Below are positions 6,171 through 14,013 of a DNA stretch of 14,644 nucleotides, one piece after another. The position numbers and the translations under genes were made by a program. The notes under the pieces were generated by a model. That model had not been told where the DNA came from and ran no database searches. It saw only the letters and a program-made list of their open reading frames with translations. The first letter of the stretch is position 1. Each line of letters begins with the position of its first letter. Origin of the DNA: JABSOG01 sp041583135 (lineage in GTDB: Bacteria > Pseudomonadota > Gammaproteobacteria > Enterobacterales > Alteromonadaceae); the NCBI GenBank assembly GCA_041583135.1, contig JBFHGJ010000131.1, forward strand, positions 1 to 14,644, read 5' to 3'.

Positions 6171-6615
6171 TGTACTCAGTGGCTTTTACTTCAGCCTCAG
6201 CATTAGTGGCGATAATGCTGATGTTGACTGTGCCTTTCAGGAGATCTCAGGGCTTGCGATGAATATGAGTCCTGAGGACGTGGTGTGTGGTGGCGAAAAC
6301 CGCTTTAAGTATCGGCTGCCCACCACCACGACTTTTGAAAATCTGGTGTTGAAACGAGGCGTGGTGCAAACCACCTCACCTTTGCTCGAGTGGTGCAACA
6401 CCACGTTAAATGGCGGCAGTGCCGAACCCATAGTGACTAAAAATGTCATTGTCGCCTTGCTTAACGATCAGGGGCAAACCTGTAAAAGCTGGACTTTCAA
6501 TGGCGCCTATCCGGTGAAATGGTCGGCGGCTGAGTTAAATGCCGAGAAAAACGCGGTGTTTATCGAAACCATTGAAATGGCCTTTCAATATTTTGATCTC
6601 AGCCAAGCTGAATAA
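6160..6615 (+). CDS. eCIS inner tube protein, Afp5-type (gp19-like)
   Basis: The 151-residue product is a second gp19-like tube protein. It has GFYFSLSISG (8-17), FQEISGL, FKYRLPTTTTFENLVLKRGV and CKSWTFNGAYPVKWSAAELNAEKNAVFIETIEMAFQYF near the end. The start at 6160 lies inside the end of the Afp1-type gene, in an 11-nt overlap that suggests coupled translation. In Afp and PVC the corresponding protein (gene 5) forms the first tube rings next to the spike, while the Afp1 type builds the length of the tube. It diverges from the upstream paralogue in sequence but keeps the same fold pattern. It contains several Cys (in VDCAF, VVCGG, EWCN, TCKSW), unlike the upstream tube protein. Confidence 0.93.
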   Translation: MDLDVLSGFYFSLSISGDNADVDCAFQEISGLAMNMSPEDVVCGGENRFKYRLPTTTTFENLVLKRGVVQTTSPLLEWCNTTLNGGSAEPIVTKNVIVALLNDQGQTCKSWTFNGAYPVKWSAAELNAEKNAVFIETIEMAFQYFDLSQAE

Positions 6616-6651
6616 TCGTGGTATTAAGACGCAATACAAGGAGTCGAAACT

Positions 6652-6816
6652 ATGGCGGTAGAAATCCGTGAACTGCTGATAAAAACCGAAATACATTCCC
6701 GGGCAAGCTCAGCAAATATTACAGATGATGACTTGAAAAAGCTGAAAAAGGAGATCTTAGAAGAAACCCAGCGGACCTTAAAAAAACAAAATCGCAGTCA
6801 CGGTTTTAATCGTTGA
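6652..6816 (+). CDS. Small DUF5908-like eCIS protein, 54 aa (Afp6 position)
   Basis: ATG at 6652 follows a strong SD, AAGGAG (6638-6643), at 8 nt. The product begins MAVEIRELLIKTEI, matching the MPIEIRELxIK-type start of the small DUF5908 family found in eCIS clusters. A charged helical stretch, DDDLKKLKKEILEETQRTLKKQ (about residues 25-46), follows and then a basic tail. It sits exactly where Afp6/Pvc6 lies, between the second tube gene and the Afp7-type gene. Its function is not well established; a chaperone-like or minor role near the tube-spike junction is possible. The family name is from memory of its pattern, not from a search. Confidence 0.8.
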   Translation: MAVEIRELLIKTEIHSRASSANITDDDLKKLKKEILEETQRTLKKQNRSHGFNR

Positions 6817-6841
6817 GCGACGTTAACAGGAGTTTAAAGCC

Positions 6842-7513
6842 TTGATAAAAATGCAACTGGTTGCTTATTCTGACGACGGTTTCAGCAATGCTGTGGCCAA
6901 CGGCAGTTATACTGTGATGATAAACCCGGAATCGCTCAAATGGGATCGCTCCATTCAGTACAATGAGCAACAGGCACCGGACTCAGGCAAAGCCAGCTCA
7001 AAATACAAAGTCACGCCGGCAGAGAAGCTCAGCTTTGACTTGGTGATCGATTGTACGGGGGTGGTAGACAGCTCAAGGGTTGACTTGCCAACCGAGTTGA
7101 ACCAATTGAAAAAAGTGGTTTATGACTACAACGGTGATATTCACCGACCAAATTTTGTCACCATCAGTTGGGGCAAAAATACCACCTTTGAAGGGATCCT
7201 CGATAGCATTAACACCACCTTCAATTACTTCAAACCTGACGGCACACCACTAAGAGCAAAAGTGTCATTGAGCTTCAGCTCCTATACCGACGTTGCGACA
7301 GCAGCCAAAGAAGAAAATAAAACCTCGCCGGATTTGACTCACTTGATTAGTGTATCGGCCGGAGACAGCTTGCCGGGTATCTCCCAAGACATATACAGCA
7401 GCCCAGAATATTATGTGCAACTGGCCAAATACAACGACCTCAACAAATTTCGCGCTTTGGCGATAGGTACTGCTATCACAGTGCCGCCACTGGTAAACGA
7501 GGGCAACCAATGA
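6842..7513 (+). CDS. Afp7-type tube-spike adaptor with C-terminal LysM-like domain
   Basis: I take TTG at 6842 as the start because AGGAG (6828-6832) is 9 nt upstream; the in-frame ATG at 6851 is 18 nt away and would shorten the protein by three residues. The N-terminal region, with VMINPESLKWDRSIQYNEQQAP, KYKVTPAEKLSFDLVIDCTGVVD and VTISWGKNTTFEGILDSINTTFNYF, is the eCIS tube-initiator (CIS_tube, Afp7-like) domain. The last about 55 residues (DLTHLISVSAGDSLPGI to LAIGTAITVPPL) form a LysM-like module, as in T4 gp53-like and Afp7 proteins. It links the tube base to the VgrG-like trimer. The stop overlaps the next start (ATGA at 7510-7513). Confidence 0.9.
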   Translation: MIKMQLVAYSDDGFSNAVANGSYTVMINPESLKWDRSIQYNEQQAPDSGKASSKYKVTPAEKLSFDLVIDCTGVVDSSRVDLPTELNQLKKVVYDYNGDIHRPNFVTISWGKNTTFEGILDSINTTFNYFKPDGTPLRAKVSLSFSSYTDVATAAKEENKTSPDLTHLISVSAGDSLPGISQDIYSSPEYYVQLAKYNDLNKFRALAIGTAITVPPLVNEGNQ

Positions 7514-9303
7514 GCACATCACCGATTGCAAGCGGCAGCCTTATTACCTACACCGTCAAAGTTTCAGGCGCAACCATAAAAGATACCTTTCAGGTGCACG
7601 CCGTTTTAGTTGAAAAGTTTGTTAACCGCATCGCCAGCGCCACTATTACTTTGCTCGATGGCAGCGCGTCACAGGAGTCGTTTTCCGCCAGTGCTTCAGA
7701 CACCTTTGTGCCGGGCAATAAAATTGCCATTGAGGCCGGTTACGACAACAAAAATTCAGTGATCTTCGAAGGGGTGATCACCAAACAAACCATACGGGTG
7801 GACGCCGAGCTTGGCTCCGGGCTTGAGGTCGAATGTAAAGATGAAGCGATTCAAATGACCATAGGTCGCAAAAGCGCAAGTTACAACAATGTGACTGACT
7901 CCGAGGTGATAAGCCAACTCATTGGCAATTATTCAGATTTAAGCGCCGATGTTAGTGCAACCTCGGCCCAGTTACCTGAGCTATTGCAATATTACACCAG
8001 CGACTGGGATTTTATGTTAACTCGGGCCGAGGTCAACGCCCAGATAGTCACGACCATCAATGGCAAAGTTGCCACCTTCGCACCAGATAAAAACAGCTCG
8101 CCGGTGTTAACCATTACCTATGGCGACAACATGTATCACCTCAATGCCGAAATGAATGCCGTGACCCAACTTAGCCAAGTTAAAGCCAGCGCATGGGACT
8201 ATAAAACCCAACAGGTGATCAGCCAAACCGCCAACAACAATGATGCCGGGCCGGGCAATATCAGTAGTAAAACCCTCTCGTCTGTGGTGGGGCCAAGCGA
8301 GTTTGACCTGCAAACCTCGGCCGCTATTGAAAGCGACAACCTCAGCAATTGGGCCAAAGGCCAGATGATCAAAAGTGAGTTTAACAAAATTACCGGAGAA
8401 GTTCGGTTTCAGGGCAGCGAATTGGTCGAGCCCGGTGTGTACATCACCATAGCCGGTTGCGGCGGCAGGTTCGATGGCAACCACTTGGTGTCCGGCGTCA
8501 CGCACGATATCAGTGAAGGCAACTGGTTTACCGTCGCAGAGCTTGGATTGTCTGCCAATTGGTTCGCCAATGAACCATCTGTCATGGCACCGCCTGCGGC
8601 CGGTTTATTGCCGGGGGTTCAGGGGTTGTACAACGCGACTGTGAAAAAGATTTACGACGACCCGGACAACCAATACCGCATCTTACTGGATATGCCGTTG
8701 TTCGACCCTAAGGGCGAGGGCGTGTGGGCACGACTGACCAACTTCTATTCCTCCAGCGGCTTCGGTGCCTTCTTTTTACCCGAGGTCGGTGATGAGGTTG
8801 TTGTCGGGTTTTTGAATGATGATCCTCGCTATCCCATCATTTTGGGCAGTTTGTATAGCTCGGGGCGAAAGCCCTATTCACAGTGCACGCCCAACGAAGA
8901 TAACAGCCCTAAAGCCATTGTCACCAAAAGTGAATTGCGCATCTTGTTCGATGACAAAGAAAAAGTGATGACGCTGCAAACCCCGGCGGGTAACAAGGTG
9001 CTGCTCGATGACCAAAACAAGCAGATCAAAATTGAAGACCAAAACAGCAATGCCATCACCATGAGCGAGTCGGGTATTGCCATCAAAAGCCCTAAAACCG
9101 TGAGTATCTCGGCAGATGAAAAAGTCACAGTCTCGGGAGAAACCGGTGTCACAGTGTCTGCTTCAGGTGGTGATGTCAAAGTGAGTGGGGTGAACATTAA
9201 AGCTACCGCTGACATGCAATACAGCGCCGAAGGCTCTATGACCGCTTCGGTACAAGGTGGCACTGAGCTGACGCTCAAAGCGGCCATGGTCATGATCAAT
9301 TAA
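7510..9303 (+). CDS. VgrG-like central spike protein, Afp8-type
   Basis: The 597-residue product has the gp27-like portion at the N-terminus (FVNRIASATITLLDGSASQE, then PGNKIAIEAGYD, FEGVITKQTI and LEVECKDEAIQMT, residues about 36-120, and LQYYTSDWDFMLTRAEVNAQ near 155-175). A gp5-like OB fold covers about residues 372-455, from GLYNATVKKIYDDPD to the conserved FFLPEVGDEVVVGFLNDDPRYP and GSLYSSGRKP. A C-terminal beta-helical needle spans about 496-597, from repeated strands such as VLLDDQNKQIKIEDQNSNAI to MTASVQGGTELTL. It trimerises as the hub and spike. No effector-like extension follows the needle. It is translationally coupled to the Afp7-type gene and lies 13 nt before the PAAR gene. Confidence 0.96.
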   Translation: MSTSPIASGSLITYTVKVSGATIKDTFQVHAVLVEKFVNRIASATITLLDGSASQESFSASASDTFVPGNKIAIEAGYDNKNSVIFEGVITKQTIRVDAELGSGLEVECKDEAIQMTIGRKSASYNNVTDSEVISQLIGNYSDLSADVSATSAQLPELLQYYTSDWDFMLTRAEVNAQIVTTINGKVATFAPDKNSSPVLTITYGDNMYHLNAEMNAVTQLSQVKASAWDYKTQQVISQTANNNDAGPGNISSKTLSSVVGPSEFDLQTSAAIESDNLSNWAKGQMIKSEFNKITGEVRFQGSELVEPGVYITIAGCGGRFDGNHLVSGVTHDISEGNWFTVAELGLSANWFANEPSVMAPPAAGLLPGVQGLYNATVKKIYDDPDNQYRILLDMPLFDPKGEGVWARLTNFYSSSGFGAFFLPEVGDEVVVGFLNDDPRYPIILGSLYSSGRKPYSQCTPNEDNSPKAIVTKSELRILFDDKEKVMTLQTPAGNKVLLDDQNKQIKIEDQNSNAITMSESGIAIKSPKTVSISADEKVTVSGETGVTVSASGGDVKVSGVNIKATADMQYSAEGSMTASVQGGTELTLKAAMVMIN

Positions 9304-9316
9304 ATAGGAGAGCGCC

Positions 9317-9616
9317 ATGCCACCGGCAGCAAGATTAACCGATTTTCATGAATGCCCCATGGTTACCCCGGGCGTACCACCAATTCCCCATGTCGGCGGA
9401 CCTGTGATTGGCCCGGGCTGCCCAACTGTGCTGATCGCCGGTTTGCCTGCGGCCAGAGTCGGGGACTCGCTGACCTGTGTTGGACCGCCAGATGTCATCG
9501 TCAAAGGCTCCTCTACTGTGATGATAGGCAACATACCAGCCGCGCGAATGGGTGATAGTACAGCACACGGCGGCTCAATCGTGTTGGGCGCTTTAAATGT
9601 GATGATAGGAGGCTAA
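9317..9616 (+). CDS. PAAR-domain spike tip protein, Afp10-position
   Basis: The 99-residue protein is a stand-alone PAAR domain. PPAAR opens the protein (residues 2-6) and PAAR-x-GDS recurs at 44-51 and 74-81, followed by AHGGS. Candidate zinc ligands are His11, His25, Cys54 and His84, which fits the three-His, one-Cys pattern of PAAR cones. It would cap the VgrG-like trimer and sharpen the tip. There is no C-terminal toxin or N-terminal transmembrane extension. AGGAG (9306-9310) lies 6 nt before the ATG. The order PAAR then gp25 is the reverse of Afp and PVC, where gp25 (gene 9) comes first. An AGGAGG within the last codons serves the next gene. Confidence 0.96.
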   Translation: MPPAARLTDFHECPMVTPGVPPIPHVGGPVIGPGCPTVLIAGLPAARVGDSLTCVGPPDVIVKGSSTVMIGNIPAARMGDSTAHGGSIVLGALNVMIGG

Positions 9617-10045
9617 ATGCAACTGACAGACGCTGAATTTTTAGGCAAGGGCTGGTCGTTTCCACCGACGTTTGACCGGGGGAACCTGCAATTGCAGATG
9701 ACCTCTGGTAGCGGCAACATCAACCAGTCCATCGACATTATTTTAAGCACTATGCTTGGAGAGCAGCCGCTCAATCCAACCTTTGGCTCGGCGGTCAACA
9801 ACTTTGTATTTAAAAATATGGATGAAAATACTCAGGGCCAGCTGATTAGCGCCATTACCACTGCGCTGGTCAATAATGAGCCAAGGGTAACCGTCAATGA
9901 AGTTGACTTGCAGATCAGTGATGATGCTGAACCGATGGCGATGGTTACCATTGATTATACGGTGCGCAACACCAACTCGCGGCACAACCATGTCTACCCG
10001 TTTTCACTTAATGAGGGCACGCTGTTGGTGCAAACGGGTCGCTAA
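9617..10045 (+). CDS. gp25-like baseplate protein, Afp9-type
   Basis: The 142-residue product matches the GPW/gp25 family. It has the N-terminal FLGKGWSFPPTFDRGN (9-24), INQSIDIILSTMLGEQPLNPTFGSAVNNFVF (split across residues 35-65), and a C-terminal strand region ending VYPFSLNEGTLLVQTGR. In the related baseplates gp25 sits in the inner wedge core and initiates sheath polymerisation through its EPR-like motif; NEPRVTV is present at about residues 87-93. The ATG immediately follows the PAAR stop codon, and a strong SD, AGGAGG (9607-9612), lies inside the PAAR gene. Confidence 0.96.
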   Translation: MQLTDAEFLGKGWSFPPTFDRGNLQLQMTSGSGNINQSIDIILSTMLGEQPLNPTFGSAVNNFVFKNMDENTQGQLISAITTALVNNEPRVTVNEVDLQISDDAEPMAMVTIDYTVRNTNSRHNHVYPFSLNEGTLLVQTGR

Positions 10046-10050
10046 CAGCC

Positions 10051-13000
10051 ATGACTGCCGAGACAGGTTACAGCAGCTGGTTCCAGTTTCTGGATCCGAC
10101 AACCATAAAGGTGGACGAGCGCAGCGAGCGTGACCGCCTTGGGTTTGCTGGTGCCTATGCTGGGCTAATTAATTTTTATGATCAAAACAACTGTGCCAAT
10201 GGCAGTTGGCGTGGTTTTTTGTTAAAGGACCCGCTGATATTACTGGCCACCATCAGCCGCATTGACTACAGCGCCATCCATGCCAGCTATCTGCGAATTA
10301 GCAAAATGCTCGATAGCTATGATGAAGACAGAAAACGCAGCACCATTGACAGACTGGCCAATCAGGCACAAAGCGATGAGCAAAATGCCGGTCAACTGCT
10401 GCAATCTCTGTTTGACTTGATGCAGGGCATGATCCTCGATATTGACCAGTGGCTATGCTATCTGCAAAAAGATCCGCTGGATTATCCTCTCAAAGCCTTT
10501 GTTGATAAAAAAGTCTCTACCAACCTGTCCCAGGCGCTGAGTCAATTTCTCACCTTGAGTTCATTGCTGAAAAAGCTGTTTAACCAATGGCAAATATCCG
10601 ACCAAGGCTTTGTCGCCGGACTGAATAAAAGCTGGCAGATCAGGGGCAATGGCGGCATAGCGATTCAATCGCAAAACTTACCGACACTGGCTGAGCTTAT
10701 TGCGATGGTGGCGGGGCTTTACAACGACATATATAGCTTTTACGTGTTGGTGGTCGATGGTGCGAAAAGGGCTTTTGACAAACAGATCAATACCACCAAC
10801 CATTATCCCGATACCGCGCTGCTTATTGCGTTTACCCGGTTGCTGCAAGTTGAACAAGCACAACAAAACCAACTGACCGGTATTCATCTGGATTTTTACT
10901 ATCAGGATATACTCAAACTCAATAACGCCGAGGCGGTGGGCGACCAGGCCGTTTTGTGTCTAACGTTGGCCGAGGGCACCGACAGCTTAACTTTGGCTCA
11001 AGGCTTTGAATTCAGCGCCGGGGTCGATAGCAACAACAACCCGATTATCTTTGCCGCCAATAGCGCCACCAGATTAAACACCATCACTATCGATAAAGCG
11101 GTGAGTGTTAACTATCAAAGTAGTGCAGATAAACTGCTGTCGCTCAATACCATCAGCCCTGCCAATGTGATCAAAACCGATAAGCTTGGACAAATGCAAA
11201 GTTGGCCATTATTTGGCGATCAACTCGGTCAAAGCATCAGTCAGGGGATGGCGATTGCATCGCCGCTGCTTTACCTGCAAAGCGGCGTGCGCACCATTAC
11301 CATGACTTTGAGTTTTGCCAGCACGGTTAGTACAGACTACTTTGCCGATAGCTTGTTTTACCTGTCTACAGCAAAAGACTGGCTGGCGGTCATTCCAACG
11401 GTACAACGGCCACAAAGTGCCGATGACAAGCAGCTACAACTGGTAATAGTGCTTGAGGCGACTGTTGACCCAATCATTAGTTTTACGACCAATCCTGATG
11501 GCATTGACAGCCAGTGGCCGATGTTCAAAATTGTGTTGGGGCAGCAGGTCGATTTGACAAAACCTGTGACCTTAACCGGGCTGGAGATCAATACCAACGT
11601 CAACCAGACCAAAGCACTGGACTGTTATGCCGATAGTGCCAAAGTCAAACTCAGTGGCGCTTTTACCCCCTTTGGCCCGGTGGCCGATACGGGCAACAGC
11701 TTTAACATCGGCAGTAATGAGATATTTGCCAAACCTTTGAGTGCGCTGACCATCAGCTTTGCCTGGGACAATTTGCCGGACGATTTCAGCGACTACTATC
11801 TGCAATACAATGCGTATTTGAATATTGGGGTTCAGCCCAAAAAAGACACTTTTACCAATAGCTGTTTCAAGGTCGAGTTCGAAGCCCTACAAGGCGGCCA
11901 GTGGGGACCGATGACGGCCATGGCGGTGGTACAAACCAATACTGAAGATGACAGCGAAACGGCAACTTCAGATGGCTCAGCACAGGACACTGAAGACGAT
12001 ACGGCAAAAGATGAAGACAAAAAGCCGCTACGTCATGTGTTGTGTCGTATATGGGATTGGTTGAGTGGCCTTTTCAGTCGAAATACAAGCCGCTCGGACT
12101 CGGCGCAACAAGACACTAGCGATACTGAAGATACAACCGCACCTGCTGAGACCAATGACGCCGAGCCGCTCAGCGACCCCACCATTTCATTGTTTCAAAC
12201 CATCACCACAAACAATTCGGCACAGCAGCTGAGCAAATCCAAAAGTACAAACACCTTAGAGCCGGACAGTATATTTGCGATTAGCCCTGATTCGTTAAGT
12301 GCACTGGTGGCAGAGCCTGAGCTGCTGGCGACATCGCTCACGTTGACCGACACCACCGATGATGGTTTTATCCGGCTGCAATTGCAACAACCCAGTGAAG
12401 GATTTGGCAATGACATTTACGGCAAAGTGGTGGCTTGGGTGGCGATGGAAAATGCGCTGGCGATCAGCAAAAAAATCGTCAACCAAGCATCGGGTCAAGA
12501 CCTCAAGGGCAGCTTATATCAAAAAATAAAAGACGCTCTATCCGGCGGCAGCAAGTCGATACGCGCCAGCACCAAAAAAGCGATAGAAGCGGTAGAAAAA
12601 GCCAATGTGGTGATAGGTATTCACACACTTTCATCTCAACCCAATGTGCCATTTGCCCCCAAGGTCGATACTCTGAGTGTGGACTATACGGCCGATTGGG
12701 GGATTGATTTTACGACGGGTAAAAACACCGCCGATGACAGCACCAATAGCTATCCTGTTGAGCTGTACTTTTACGATACTCAGGCGACATATTCGGTCTA
12801 CCAGACCAACCGCAGCGAAAACCTCACTGCCGCGCAAACGCAAAGCGGCGTCCCTCTGTTTGCAGGGGTTAACGCCGATGGCGCAGTGTATTTGGCACTG
12901 GATAATGTCACTGGCGGCAGCACTTTAAGTCTGTATTTTGATGTGGCCCCAAGTACCACCATCACTCAAACCGACTGGTATGATATTGAGTTTTACTATT

Positions 13001-14013
13001 TAGACAGTCAGGGCTGGCAATTATTGACGGTTCTTTCTGACGATACCGATAGCTTTGGTTATTCTGGGATTGTTGCAGTGCAGCTGCCCGATACCATAGT
13101 GACTGACAGTCCTTTGATGCCGAGCGGCTTTTGTTGGTTGGCCATTCGTGCCTCGCTAACTTCTGCCGGCCAAGCAGCCGATGCGCAAGTGATGGACATC
13201 GCCGGCATTGTTTATCTCAACACTCAGGCAGTGGTCGTCACCCGCACTGACGTGAGCGAACTGTCTGCCGGTGAGCAACCGTCACTGGCCGCAGATACGA
13301 TCACCGCCCCAGAGGTGAAAACCCCTCAGATCAGCACCATCGTTCAGCCTTTCGCCTCATATGGCGGTGTGGCATTGCAGCAAGACGACAGCTTTTATCA
13401 AAATACCGCTCAGCGGATCAGAACCAAAGACCGCGCTAGCGCCAACTGGGACTATCAAACGATGGTTTTCAATGCCTGTCCCAACTTATATTTTAGTCAG
13501 TGTAATACGAATGATAAGTCCGTTGGGGTTGTCACTGTGGCGGTGGTTGAGCAGTATGCCGATCATACAGTCGCCAATGCCTTTACACCGGTCACCAGCC
13601 GGGGCGACCTTGACACTATGGCGTCATACCTCAAAAGTCGTCTCTCGCCATTTGCGCAGCTTGAGGTGGTGAATTTTGACCATCAACCCCTGACAGTGAG
13701 CGCCGTGCTTAAATTCAGTGACAGTGCCACGGCGTTACAACAGTGCAATGAGATCACCCAACAACTGAAAATTTACCTGTCGCCGTGGATCAGCAGCGAG
13801 TTGGAGCAGGTCACCATAGACCAAAGCATTTCCAGCGCCCAGATCAGCAACTACCTCACTGCCGTGCCCGGCGTTACCGGCGTCAAGTCGTTGCAATTGA
13901 TTGCAGGTAGTGATGTGAACGGACAGCCGGTGTCAGGTCCGTTTACGCCAGTCGCCGGCAGTATCATTATTTCTGGTGATCACCAGTTGACGCCAAATAC
14001 GGAGGCCGCATGA
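10051..14013 (+). CDS. Baseplate J-like wedge protein, Afp11-type, with an acidic insertion
   Basis: The 1320-residue protein is a large eCIS baseplate component. Its recognisable parts are IHLDFYYQDILKLNNAEAV (from about residue 278), the entry to the beta-rich middle, and the C-terminal baseplate-J region (about 1095-1310) with VQPFASYGGVALQQDDSFY, RIRTKDRASANWDYQTMVF, YLKSRLSPFAQLEVVNFD and AVPGVTGVKSLQL. Between about residues 631 and 735 lies a Ser/Thr/Asp/Glu-rich low-complexity stretch. At its centre is an amphipathic segment, LRHVLCRIWDWLSGLFSRN (residues 660-678, 12028-12084). This stretch separates the conserved block that ends near GGQWGPMTAMAVVQTN from the one that resumes at ISPDSLSAL, so it looks like an insertion in a surface loop. 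No obvious frameshift is seen. The ATG lies 5 nt after the gp25 stop; the stop overlaps the next start as ATGA. Confidence 0.93.
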   Translation: MTAETGYSSWFQFLDPTTIKVDERSERDRLGFAGAYAGLINFYDQNNCANGSWRGFLLKDPLILLATISRIDYSAIHASYLRISKMLDSYDEDRKRSTIDRLANQAQSDEQNAGQLLQSLFDLMQGMILDIDQWLCYLQKDPLDYPLKAFVDKKVSTNLSQALSQFLTLSSLLKKLFNQWQISDQGFVAGLNKSWQIRGNGGIAIQSQNLPTLAELIAMVAGLYNDIYSFYVLVVDGAKRAFDKQINTTNHYPDTALLIAFTRLLQVEQAQQNQLTGIHLDFYYQDILKLNNAEAVGDQAVLCLTLAEGTDSLTLAQGFEFSAGVDSNNNPIIFAANSATRLNTITIDKAVSVNYQSSADKLLSLNTISPANVIKTDKLGQMQSWPLFGDQLGQSISQGMAIASPLLYLQSGVRTITMTLSFASTVSTDYFADSLFYLSTAKDWLAVIPTVQRPQSADDKQLQLVIVLEATVDPIISFTTNPDGIDSQWPMFKIVLGQQVDLTKPVTLTGLEINTNVNQTKALDCYADSAKVKLSGAFTPFGPVADTGNSFNIGSNEIFAKPLSALTISFAWDNLPDDFSDYYLQYNAYLNIGVQPKKDTFTNSCFKVEFEALQGGQWGPMTAMAVVQTNTEDDSETATSDGSAQDTEDDTAKDEDKKPLRHVLCRIWDWLSGLFSRNTSRSDSAQQDTSDTEDTTAPAETNDAEPLSDPTISLFQTITTNNSAQQLSKSKSTNTLEPDSIFAISPDSLSALVAEPELLATSLTLTDTTDDGFIRLQLQQPSEGFGNDIYGKVVAWVAMENALAISKKIVNQASGQDLKGSLYQKIKDALSGGSKSIRASTKKAIEAVEKANVVIGIHTLSSQPNVPFAPKVDTLSVDYTADWGIDFTTGKNTADDSTNSYPVELYFYDTQATYSVYQTNRSENLTAAQTQSGVPLFAGVNADGAVYLALDNVTGGSTLSLYFDVAPSTTITQTDWYDIEFYYLDSQGWQLLTVLSDDTDSFGYSGIVAVQLPDTIVTDSPLMPSGFCWLAIRASLTSAGQAADAQVMDIAGIVYLNTQAVVVTRTDVSELSAGEQPSLAADTITAPEVKTPQISTIVQPFASYGGVALQQDDSFYQNTAQRIRTKDRASANWDYQTMVFNACPNLYFSQCNTNDKSVGVVTVAVVEQYADHTVANAFTPVTSRGDLDTMASYLKSRLSPFAQLEVVNFDHQPLTVSAVLKFSDSATALQQCNEITQQLKIYLSPWISSELEQVTIDQSISSAQISNYLTAVPGVTGVKSLQLIAGSDVNGQPVSGPFTPVAGSIIISGDHQLTPNTEAA

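Noticed and set aside
8107..8505. Minus-strand ORF of 132 aa inside the spike gene
   Set aside because: It is a shadow of the well-supported VgrG-like frame, with no ribosome binding site and no family resemblance.
8874..9299. Minus-strand ORF of 141 aa opposite the beta-helical end of the spike gene
   Set aside because: Its hydrophobic, Ser/Thr/Val-rich composition is the mirror of the repeated beta-strand codons, so it is not taken as a membrane protein gene.
12435..12928. Plus-strand shadow frames within the baseplate-J gene
   Set aside because: They are out of frame with a continuous 1320-codon ORF and Arg/Gln-rich, without starts supported by an SD.
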